Assembly (NCBI GenBank): GCA_050288625.1
Contig: JBNKEE010000028.1
Location: forward strand, 1 to 34,730
Direction: 5' to 3'
Length of the DNA stretch: 34,730 bases
Source of the DNA: JAAGZL01 sp050288625
GTDB taxonomy: Bacteria > Pseudomonadota > Gammaproteobacteria > Chromatiales > Chromatiaceae
Notes under the pieces: model-generated
Databases searched by the model: none
Told to the model about the DNA's origin: nothing
What the model saw: only the letters and a program-made list of their open reading frames with translations
Program-made: the position numbers and the translations under genes
Shown: positions 26,305-32,563 of the stretch, piece after piece
How positions within the stretch are numbered: position 1 is the first letter of the stretch
How the letters are laid out: every line of letters starts with the position of its first letter

Positions 26305-26972
26305 TGGTGCCGGTTATTACCATTGATGGTCCGAGTGGTTCGGGGAAGGGGACCATCGCAAAGCTGGTGGCAAATAAGCTGGGATGGGCCATTCTGGATA
26401 GCGGAGCGTTATATAGACTGGTTGGCTATTCGGCAGAAAAATCCGGGATCTGCTTTGATCAGGTGGATAACTTGTGTGAAATTGCAAGAAATATGGATGC
26501 TTTGTTTGACGGGGATAACGTATATCTAAATGGTAATGAGGTAAGCAAGGAGATACGTACGGAAAGAGCTGGTAACTCTGCATCCAAGGTGGCAGCTGTA
26601 CCAGAAGTTAGGAGCACACTGCTTGAGTGGCAAAGATCCTTCGCTAGGGCTCCAGGATTGGTGGCGGATGGACGTGATATGGGAAGCGTGGTCTTCCCAA
26701 ATGCCCAGGTTAAGGTGTTTCTGACAGCAAGCGCTGAAGAAAGGGCGAAAAGACGTTATAACCAGTTGAAAGAAAAAGGAATAAGTGTTAGTTTACGCGA
26801 TCTCGTCAGGGATATACGCGAACGTGATGAGCGGGATCGTAATCGTGACGTGGCTCCTCTCGTAGCGCCGGTCGCAGCGCTTGAGATAGAGTCGACCTCA
26901 CTATCCATTGATGAGGTGTTAGAAATGGTTATGGAAAAGGTGCGTAGCACATTTCCTGACCTTGATATATAA
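26304..26972 (+). CDS. cmk: Cytidylate kinase
   Basis: It phosphorylates CMP and dCMP. The 222-residue protein has the P-loop IDGPSGSGKGT at residues 5-15, the DSGALYR motif, LVADGRDMGSVVFPNA and the lid region RDERDRNR. The ATG overlaps the last base of the aroA stop. The aroA-cmk-rpsA-ihfB order is universal in gammaproteobacteria. A terminator follows at once, so most rpsA transcription probably starts separately. Confidence 0.98.
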   Translation: MVPVITIDGPSGSGKGTIAKLVANKLGWAILDSGALYRLVGYSAEKSGICFDQVDNLCEIARNMDALFDGDNVYLNGNEVSKEIRTERAGNSASKVAAVPEVRSTLLEWQRSFARAPGLVADGRDMGSVVFPNAQVKVFLTASAEERAKRRYNQLKEKGISVSLRDLVRDIRERDERDRNRDVAPLVAPVAALEIESTSLSIDEVLEMVMEKVRSTFPDLDI

Positions 26973-26976
26973 GGTG

Positions 26977-27010
26977 GTTCACGGCAACTAGTTGCGGTGA
27001 GCTTTTTTTT
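26977..27010 (+). terminator. Intrinsic terminator between cmk and rpsA
   Basis: GTTCACGGCAA (26977-26987) pairs with TTGCGGTGAGC (26992-27002), with one G-G mismatch and one G-T pair, and is followed by eight T. It begins five bases after the cmk stop. TTGACC at 27015-27020 beyond it could be a -35 for rpsA, but I find no good -10. Confidence 0.82.
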
Positions 27011-27074
27011 AACTTTGACCGTCGGTCACCTTGTGATCAGACGCTAATGCGGCCATTCCTAGGAATATCAACTC

Positions 27075-28751
27075 ATGACCGAAAGTTTTGCAGAATTGTT
27101 TGAAGAGAGTGTTGCTAACACTCAACTACGTCCAGGCGCAATCGTAATTGGAACAGTACTGGACATCACCTCAGATGCAGTCGTTGTAAACGCAGGATTA
27201 AAATCTGAGGGTGTTATACCGAAAAATCAGTTTCTCGATGCCGCTGGTGAGCTTGAGGTTGCCGTCGGCGATCAAGTAGAGGTCGCATTAGATGCTGTCG
27301 AAGATGGTTTCGGAGCGACCCGCCTTTCTCGTGAAAAGGCCAAACGTGAACAATCATGGACGTTCCTCGATAAGGCGTTCGAATCACAGGAGACTGTTGT
27401 TGGGCGCATCAATGGTAAAGTAAAAGGCGGTTTTACTGTTGAACTAGGCGAGATTCGCGCCTTCCTACCTGGATCACTGGTAGATGTGCGTCCGGTCCGC
27501 GACACCTCATATCTGGAAGGAAAGGATCTGGAATTCAAGGTGATCAAGCTGGATCGTCGTCGCAACAATGTTGTGGTTTCCCGCCGTGCTGTGGTTGAGA
27601 CTGAGTACAGTGAAGAACGTGAGACCCTGCTGGAGAATCTGGAAGAGGGAATGGAGGTAAAAGGTGTAGTCAAGAACCTGACAGATTATGGTGCATTTGT
27701 AGACCTGGGGGGTATCGATGGTCTGCTACATATCACCGATATGGCATGGAAGCGTGTTAAGCATCCATCTGAGGTTGTTGATATCGCTGACGAGATCACT
27801 GTTAAAGTTCTCAAGTTCGACCGTGATAAGCAAAGGGTATCCCTTGGTCTTAAGCAGATGGGCGATGATCCATGGTCAAACTTGGCACGTCGTTACCCTG
27901 AAAACACACGTATCTTCGGTAAAGTCACAAACCTAGCAGATTATGGCTGCTTTGTTGAGATTGAAGAAGGGGTTGAAGGTCTGGTACATGTATCAGAGAT
28001 GGATTGGACTAACAAGAATATCCATCCCTCTAAGCTGGTACAGCTAGGCGATGAGGTTGAGGTAGTGGTCCTGGATATTGATGAAGAACGTCGTCGCATC
28101 TCCTTGGGCATGAAACAGTGTCAACCAAATCCTTGGGAAGAGTTTGCTGAAAAGCATAAAAAGGGTGATCACATTAAAGGCAATATCAAATCTATTACTG
28201 ATTTTGGTATCTTTATTGGTCTGGACGGAAATATCGATGGTCTGGTACATCTGTCTGATATCTCATGGGATGAAAATGGAGAAGAGGCAGTACGTAACTT
28301 TAAGAAGGGACAGGAAATCGAGACAGTTGTTCTTTCTGTGGACCCTGAGCGTGAACGTATCTCACTTGGTGTCAAACACCTTGATCAGGATCCATTTTCT
28401 AGCTACGTTGGCACTCATGCCAAAGGTAGTGTAGTTACTGGTGTTGTGAAAGAGATCGACGCAAAAGGCGCTGTTATTACCCTTGCTGAAGGAGTGGAGG
28501 GGTACTTGCGCGCTTCAGAGCTATCCCGCGATAGAGTTGAAGATGCACGTACTGTATTGAAAGAAGGTAGTGAGATTGAGGCGAAATTTCTAGGTGTTGA
28601 TAGGAAGAACCGTACCATCTCACTTTCAGTGAAAGCCAAGGATGCGGAAGAGGAGGCTGCTGCGATCCAAAACTACGCTTCAGGATCTAAAGCAGGTACT
28701 GCCACCCTTGGTGATGTACTGAAGGGGCAAATGGGAGATAAGGGCGAATAA
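27075..28751 (+). CDS. rpsA: 30S ribosomal protein S1
   Basis: It binds mRNA at the 30S platform and helps initiation on structured or weak leaders. The 558-residue protein has six S1 (OB-fold) repeats. Repeats 1-2 (about residues 20-170) are more divergent and bind the ribosome. Repeats 3-6 show the regular pattern G.V....DYGAFVDLGGIDGLLHITDMAW, VSLGLKQ and equivalents, and bind RNA. Length equals E. coli S1 (557). AGGAAT lies before ATG 27075. E. coli rpsA is autoregulated through its leader; the 100-base leader here is AT-poor near the dyad GACCGTCGGTC (27017-27027), but I cannot show autoregulation. Confidence 0.99.
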   Translation: MTESFAELFEESVANTQLRPGAIVIGTVLDITSDAVVVNAGLKSEGVIPKNQFLDAAGELEVAVGDQVEVALDAVEDGFGATRLSREKAKREQSWTFLDKAFESQETVVGRINGKVKGGFTVELGEIRAFLPGSLVDVRPVRDTSYLEGKDLEFKVIKLDRRRNNVVVSRRAVVETEYSEERETLLENLEEGMEVKGVVKNLTDYGAFVDLGGIDGLLHITDMAWKRVKHPSEVVDIADEITVKVLKFDRDKQRVSLGLKQMGDDPWSNLARRYPENTRIFGKVTNLADYGCFVEIEEGVEGLVHVSEMDWTNKNIHPSKLVQLGDEVEVVVLDIDEERRRISLGMKQCQPNPWEEFAEKHKKGDHIKGNIKSITDFGIFIGLDGNIDGLVHLSDISWDENGEEAVRNFKKGQEIETVVLSVDPERERISLGVKHLDQDPFSSYVGTHAKGSVVTGVVKEIDAKGAVITLAEGVEGYLRASELSRDRVEDARTVLKEGSEIEAKFLGVDRKNRTISLSVKAKDAEEEAAAIQNYASGSKAGTATLGDVLKGQMGDKGE

Positions 28752-28775
28752 GCTTCTTGTCTTAGCTGAAAGTTT

Positions 28776-28800
28776 GGCCTGGGGTAATGTACCCCAGGCC
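28776..28800 (+). terminator. Perfect 11-bp hairpin between rpsA and ihfB
   Basis: GGCCTGGGGTA (28776-28786) and TACCCCAGGCC (28790-28800) form a perfect stem around ATG. No T-run follows, so it is probably not an efficient terminator. It may set the rpsA/ihfB expression ratio by protecting the 3' end or as a processing site. Confidence 0.5.
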
Positions 28801-28825
28801 ATACAAAATAAGGGGAACAACAAGA

Positions 28826-29143
28826 ATGACAAAATCTGAATTGATTGATGTCATCGCAAAAGATCAGAGTCATCTTGCGTACCGTGATGTTGAACTAGCA
28901 GTTAAGTGTATTCTTGAACAGATGAGTCAGGCTTTAGCGTCAGGAGATAGGATAGAGATACGTGGATTTGGTAGTTTTTCTTTGCACTATCGTCCACCGC
29001 GCCAGGGTCGAAATCCTAAGACTGGTACTACAGTAGCGCTTGCTGGAAAGTATGTGCCTCACTTTAAGCCCGGCAAAGAACTGCGCGAACGTGTAAATGA
29101 TAGATATCTGAAAGAACGCGAACAAGCTCAATCTGCTGAATAG
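28826..29143 (+). CDS. ihfB: Integration host factor beta subunit
   Basis: It forms the IHF heterodimer with IhfA and bends DNA sharply at specific sites. The 105-residue protein is slightly longer than E. coli IhfB (94) through an extra acidic-basic C-terminal tail (YLKEREQAQSAE). The opening MTKSELIDVIA, the GDRIEIRGFGSFSLHYRPPRQGRNPKTG core with the intercalating proline arm, and VPHFKPGKELRERV are diagnostic. The start is ATG 28826 with AAGGGGA ten bases upstream. The longer frame from 28787 would begin inside the hairpin. It follows rpsA as in nearly all gammaproteobacteria. Confidence 0.97.
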   Translation: MTKSELIDVIAKDQSHLAYRDVELAVKCILEQMSQALASGDRIEIRGFGSFSLHYRPPRQGRNPKTGTTVALAGKYVPHFKPGKELRERVNDRYLKEREQAQSAE

Positions 29144-29209
29144 CATTCAAATTGATTTGTATCCGTCATATACAATAAATGATGGTATATAAAAGTATTT
29201 GCCAACACA

Positions 29210-30580
29210 ATGTTGCAGGCTTTGCCCTATCACCCTGATAGCTCACAACTTTTTACTGCAATAGCAGATCGACCTTGGTCTGCGTTTCTCGACAGTGGCA
29301 GGCCAAACTCATGTTGTGGACGATATGATGTTATAGCCACTGATCCTGCAGCTATTCTTGTTACCAGAAATGGAACCACGCGGATTTCAACTGCATCTAG
29401 TGTGTTTGAATCGTCAGATAATCCATTTGATCTTGTTAGAGAAATCCTTGGTGCAAAGCAGGACAAAGGTCCATTGCCTTTTATGGGTGGTGCGATTGGG
29501 TACGCTGCATATGGATTGGCAAGGTACCTCCATACACTTCCAAAAATATCCTGTGATCCAGCTGATATGCCAGATATGCTTTTCGGCGTATATGATTGGG
29601 CCTTTGTGGTAGACCATCAAGAAAAAAATAGCTGGTTGTTAAGAAGTAGCAGATGTGATCTATCAAAGGATGGTTGGGAAGAGTTAATTGATATATTTTC
29701 TAATCCAAAATCAGACCCAACAAATGAATCATTCATCATAACAGGAGCTATACAATCTAACCTGACAGTACAACAATATGCTGATGCATTCAAAAGCATT
29801 CAGAGATATATCCATGATGGAGACTGCTATCAGGTTAACTTTGCTCAGAAGTTTAGTGTAGGTTGTCAGGGTGATCCATGGCCAGCGTATAGAAAACTAC
29901 GTGCAATTAATCCATCGCCTTTTGGGGCGTATCTTAACACCCCGTATGGCCAGATATTGTGCAGTTCACCTGAGCGTTTTTTACGTCTGGACGAGGGGCA
30001 GGTTGAGACTAGACCGATAAAAGGTACCAGACCTCGCTCTAAAGATATTGATGAAGACAGCTTTTTGATTGAAGAGTTAAAAAATAGTGAGAAGGACCTT
30101 GCAGAAAATCTAATGATAATAGATCTGCTACGCAATGACCTTGGGAAAAGTTGTATCCCAGGTAGCATCTATGTCCCAGATCTTTTTAGGGTAGAAAGCT
30201 TTCAAACAGTGCATCACCTGGTAAGTACAGTCACTGGGAAGTTGTCTGAAAGGGACGACGCCTTTTCACTACTATCAGGATGCTTTCCAGGTGGCTCTAT
30301 CACAGGCGCGCCCAAATATAGGGCTATGGAGATAATAGATGAATTGGAGCCTGATCCACGTGGAATCTATTGTGGCAGCATCGGGTATATTGGGTACGAC
30401 GGTAATATGGATACGAATATTGCTATTCGTACCATGGTACATAAGGATGGACAAATCCAGTTTTCAGCAGGTGGAGGAATCGTATCTGATTCGGACGTGG
30501 GGTCCGAATATCAGGAGACCCTTGATAAGGCAAGCGCTATGTTTGAGGTGCTTGGGCTGTGTAGCATGCCCCTAAAATGA
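29210..30580 (+). CDS. pabB: Aminodeoxychorismate synthase component I
   Basis: With PabA it converts chorismate and glutamine to 4-amino-4-deoxychorismate, the precursor of p-aminobenzoate and folate. The 456-residue protein belongs to the TrpE/PabB/MenF superfamily. The motif PIKGTRPR contains the PabB-type Lys that replaces the Ala of anthranilate synthase (PIAGT), which decides the call. The catalytic DLLRNDLGKSC, FPGGSITGAPKYRAMEIIDELE and GGGIVSDSDVGSEYQETLDKA are intact. No good ribosome binding site lies before ATG 29210 and no other in-frame start is close. Its last nine bases overlap the end of the convergent 49-codon ORF. The place after ihfB, usually lapA, is unusual. It draws on the chorismate made by aroA upstream. 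Confidence 0.94.
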   Translation: MLQALPYHPDSSQLFTAIADRPWSAFLDSGRPNSCCGRYDVIATDPAAILVTRNGTTRISTASSVFESSDNPFDLVREILGAKQDKGPLPFMGGAIGYAAYGLARYLHTLPKISCDPADMPDMLFGVYDWAFVVDHQEKNSWLLRSSRCDLSKDGWEELIDIFSNPKSDPTNESFIITGAIQSNLTVQQYADAFKSIQRYIHDGDCYQVNFAQKFSVGCQGDPWPAYRKLRAINPSPFGAYLNTPYGQILCSSPERFLRLDEGQVETRPIKGTRPRSKDIDEDSFLIEELKNSEKDLAENLMIIDLLRNDLGKSCIPGSIYVPDLFRVESFQTVHHLVSTVTGKLSERDDAFSLLSGCFPGGSITGAPKYRAMEIIDELEPDPRGIYCGSIGYIGYDGNMDTNIAIRTMVHKDGQIQFSAGGGIVSDSDVGSEYQETLDKASAMFEVLGLCSMPLK

Positions 30581-30721
30581 TAAAAAAGTAACGATAGAAA
30601 CAGCGATAATCGAAACCTGACTTAAATATCTAAAAAATGGCATTCCTCTGTCGCCATCCATAAGACTTTTAACCACATCACCTACTTGATCACGCATGAT
30701 AAAACTATTTGTATTATTCAT
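30572..30721 (-). CDS. Candidate SOS-induced 49-residue membrane protein
   Basis: An unannotated small ORF. It reads MNNTNSFIMRDQVGDVVKSL, then an MDGDRG segment, and ends in MPFFRYLSQVSIIAVSIVTF plus LSF. The first half is polar. Residues about 33-49 are hydrophobic with one or two basic residues before them, so a single membrane helix with the N-terminus inside is plausible. A strong ribosome binding site (AGAGAGG, six bases from the ATG) and a promoter carrying a LexA-type GTTC-N7-GTTC operator precede it. The stop overlaps pabB by 9 bases, tail to tail. I know no homologue. It is similar in size and logic, not sequence, to Caulobacter SidA (29 residues, SOS cell-division inhibitor) and E. 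coli TisB. Whether it is translated is unproven. Confidence 0.6.
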   Translation of the reverse strand: MNNTNSFIMRDQVGDVVKSLMDGDRGMPFFRYLSQVSIIAVSIVTFLSF

Positions 30722-30758
30722 CTTGAACCTCTCTTATCAGTCAATAATATCCTTACCC

Positions 30759-30810
30759 AACGTTCTCTGTAGGTGCTATCTTAGCATAAAGAGAACAAAA
30801 AGAGAACGTT
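30759..30810. repeat. 10-bp inverted repeat around the small ORF promoter
   Basis: AACGTTCTCT (30759-30768) and AGAGAACGTT (30801-30810) are perfect inverted copies with centres 42 bp apart, four helical turns. Each contains a LexA half-site (GTTC or GAAC). The outer arm is part of the operator above; the inner one lies downstream of the predicted start. Two LexA dimers could bind on the same face. Confidence 0.5.
30778..30807 (-). promoter_or_regulatory. LexA-type operator and promoter of the 49-codon ORF
   Basis: On the minus strand TTCTCT (30806-30801), a 17-base spacer and TAAGAT (30783-30778) form a promoter with a start near 30771. The repeat GTTCTCTTTTTGTTC (30807-30793) covers the -35 and the spacer, a position that would block RNA polymerase. 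It is 12/15 identical to the operator over the lexA -35. GTTC-N7-GTTC is the LexA box known from alphaproteobacteria. Confidence 0.6.
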
Positions 30811-30861
30811 AAGGGCGAAATTATTTATTTCGAATGATAATTGTTTTAAATCAATAGGTTA

Positions 30862-31470
30862 TTAGTGGTAACGTCTCATTTGTCCGACTAGTACTCCCTG
30901 AATATCTACTTGGTCGGGTGTGTATTGCATAGGTTTATAGTCTGCGTTGGCTGGATGTAATGTTACCTTGCCTGGTTTTTGTTCTATTCTTTTTAGTGTT
31001 GCTTCCGACTTATCTATTAGGGCTACTACGATCTCCCCGTTTCGTGCTTGAGAGCGTTCTTCTACTACGATGTAATCGCCATCAAAAATGCCTTCATCGA
31101 TCATGGAATCGCCCTTAATCTGGAGGACATAGCAGGGTTTATTAGTACGGAGTGATTCTGGCACTTGGATGGTTTCTTGATGATCAATAGCTTCTATAGG
31201 CTGGCCGGCAGCAATATAACCGAACATTGGCAGGATATTATCGTCCAGATCGGGATTCTCAGTTAGGCGGATACCCCTTCGCAGGTTGTTCATTGGTTCA
31301 ACCAATCCAGCCTCAATCAGGGCCTGTATTTGTTTATGCAAAGATCCTTTTGAACTGAGGCCTAGGGCTATGCACAGTTCATCTAGAGTGGGAGGATGGG
31401 TGAAGTCATTGATATGATCTACAAGAAAATCATAAATTTCCTGTTGACGCCGTGTTATTGTGCTGGCCAT
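30862..31470 (-). CDS. lexA: SOS repressor LexA
   Basis: The repressor of the DNA-damage response, inactivated by RecA-stimulated self-cleavage. The 202-residue protein has a winged-helix N-domain (1-70) and a peptidase S24 C-domain. Cleavage site Ala88-Gly89 (GYIAAGQP), catalytic Ser122 (KGDSMIDEG) and Lys160 (ATLKRI) are all present. The recognition helix reads SSKGSLHKQIQALIEAG, clearly different from E. coli (which has SPNAAEEHLKAL), so a different operator is expected. This agrees with the GTTC-N7-GTTC repeats in its promoter. Ribosome binding site GGAG is eight bases before ATG 31470. No sulA follows; the 49-codon ORF takes that place. A weak hairpin (CGAAAT 30816-30821 with ATTTCG 30827-30832) may end the transcript. 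Confidence 0.97.
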   Translation of the reverse strand: MASTITRRQQEIYDFLVDHINDFTHPPTLDELCIALGLSSKGSLHKQIQALIEAGLVEPMNNLRRGIRLTENPDLDDNILPMFGYIAAGQPIEAIDHQETIQVPESLRTNKPCYVLQIKGDSMIDEGIFDGDYIVVEERSQARNGEIVVALIDKSEATLKRIEQKPGKVTLHPANADYKPMQYTPDQVDIQGVLVGQMRRYH

Positions 31471-31483
31471 GGAAATATCTCCA

Positions 31484-31498
31484 GTTCTCAGTAAGTTC
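31484..31498 (+). promoter_or_regulatory. LexA operator 1 at the lexA start site
   Basis: GTTCTCAGTAAGTTC is a GTTC-N7-GTTC direct repeat. It covers the predicted lexA transcription start (about 31493) and ends 14 bases before the ATG. It is 11/15 identical to the small-ORF operator and in opposite orientation to operator 2. Confidence 0.6.
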
Positions 31499-31499
31499 T

Positions 31500-31529
31500 A
31501 TAGTAGCAGAATTAGAACGAATAGGGAAC
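31500..31529 (-). promoter_or_regulatory. lexA promoter with LexA operator 2
   Basis: On the minus strand TTCCCT (31528-31523), a 17-base spacer and TACTAT (31505-31500) form the promoter. GTTCCCTATTCGTTC (31529-31515) overlaps its -35, exactly as in the 49-codon ORF promoter. Operators 1 and 2 are arranged head to head 31 bp apart, and their inner halves form the palindrome GTTCTA...TAGAAC. This is consistent with autorepression. Confidence 0.62.
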
Positions 31530-31562
31530 CTGGAAGATTAGATGGTGAAGATTTTACAGGAG

Positions 31563-32501
31563 CTAATATTCGGCTTGAGCAACACGGTTTTTTCCAGCTG
31601 TTTTTGCTTTATACAACGCCTTATCAGCATCACTAAGGAGCTGGGTGGCGGTAGATTTACTTCCAGGAACTCTTGAGGCTACGCCGATACTCAGGGTCAC
31701 CACGCTGCCAGTTGAACTTCTTGCATGTGGTATTTTTACCTCCTCTACTTCAGTACGAATGCGTTCTGCAACGAACGTAGCCCCATTCAAATCTGTGTTG
31801 GGTAAAATCACACAGAACTCTTCACCGCCATATCGGCCAACCAGGTCTTCCGGTCTGCGAACAGTGTTTTTTAGTACTTTGGATACCTTTTTTAAGCAGC
31901 TGTCTCCTGCGAGGTGGCCGTAGTTATCATTGTAAAGTTTGAAGTTATCGATATCTATCATGATCACGGCTATTGGATGCTCACTTCGAATCGATCTGGC
32001 TGTCTCTTTTTCCAGATATTCGTCTATGATCCTGCGATTGGCTAGACCGGTCAGACCATCCGCATTGGCAAGCTTTTGAAGTTCATCATTGGCCTTTTCC
32101 AGTTCATGAGATACAGAGATTAAACGATGGCGCATAGCAGCTATACGCTTCATGGCCGACATCTTGGCTGCGAGGATAGTTTCATCAACCGGTTTTGTCA
32201 GATAATCATCACCTCCGGCTTCGATTCCTGCTGCTATGTCGTCAGGGTCGGTACGCCCACTGAGGAAGATTATTGGTACCCAATCATCTTCCTGCTTTCT
32301 AATTTCCCGCGCAGCCTCGTAACCGTCCATAACCGGCATGATTACATCCATAAGTACAAGATCAAAATCATATTGATTGTATAGATCCACGGCTTCCTTA
32401 CCATTGGAACAGCAGATTACATCATGCCCCATATCATTCAGACGAACCGTCATGATATGTTGTTCGGTACGTGTATCGTCTACCAAGAGTATATTCATCA
32501 T
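31563..32501 (-). CDS. Response regulator with GGDEF output (PleD-like diguanylate cyclase)
   Basis: It makes cyclic di-GMP when phosphorylated. The 312-residue protein has a receiver domain (2-120) with phospho-acceptor Asp52 (LVLMDVIMPVMDG), acidic DD at 8-9 and Lys103 (LTKP). A coiled-coil linker follows (about 120-145, SVSHELEKANDELQKLANADG), then the GGDEF domain with GGEEF at 225-229 and I-site RPED at 216-219. It follows the REC-PP2C-HATPase gene by 62 bases on the same strand, so the pair is likely one transcript. This recalls the Pseudomonas HsbR-HsbA-HsbD route, where a PP2C regulator controls a diguanylate cyclase, although no HsbA-like protein is seen here. No clear ribosome binding site precedes ATG 32501. 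Confidence 0.94.
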   Translation of the reverse strand: MMNILLVDDTRTEQHIMTVRLNDMGHDVICCSNGKEAVDLYNQYDFDLVLMDVIMPVMDGYEAAREIRKQEDDWVPIIFLSGRTDPDDIAAGIEAGGDDYLTKPVDETILAAKMSAMKRIAAMRHRLISVSHELEKANDELQKLANADGLTGLANRRIIDEYLEKETARSIRSEHPIAVIMIDIDNFKLYNDNYGHLAGDSCLKKVSKVLKNTVRRPEDLVGRYGGEEFCVILPNTDLNGATFVAERIRTEVEEVKIPHARSSTGSVVTLSIGVASRVPGSKSTATQLLSDADKALYKAKTAGKNRVAQAEY

Positions 32502-32563
32502 ATTATTTGGTGTTTATAAGCACTTTGCTAATTATAACCTTATTGTATGTATATTAAGCGGCA

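Noticed and set aside
27015..27048. rpsA promoter from TTGACC
   Set aside because: The -35 is good, but no -10-like hexamer lies 16-18 bases downstream.
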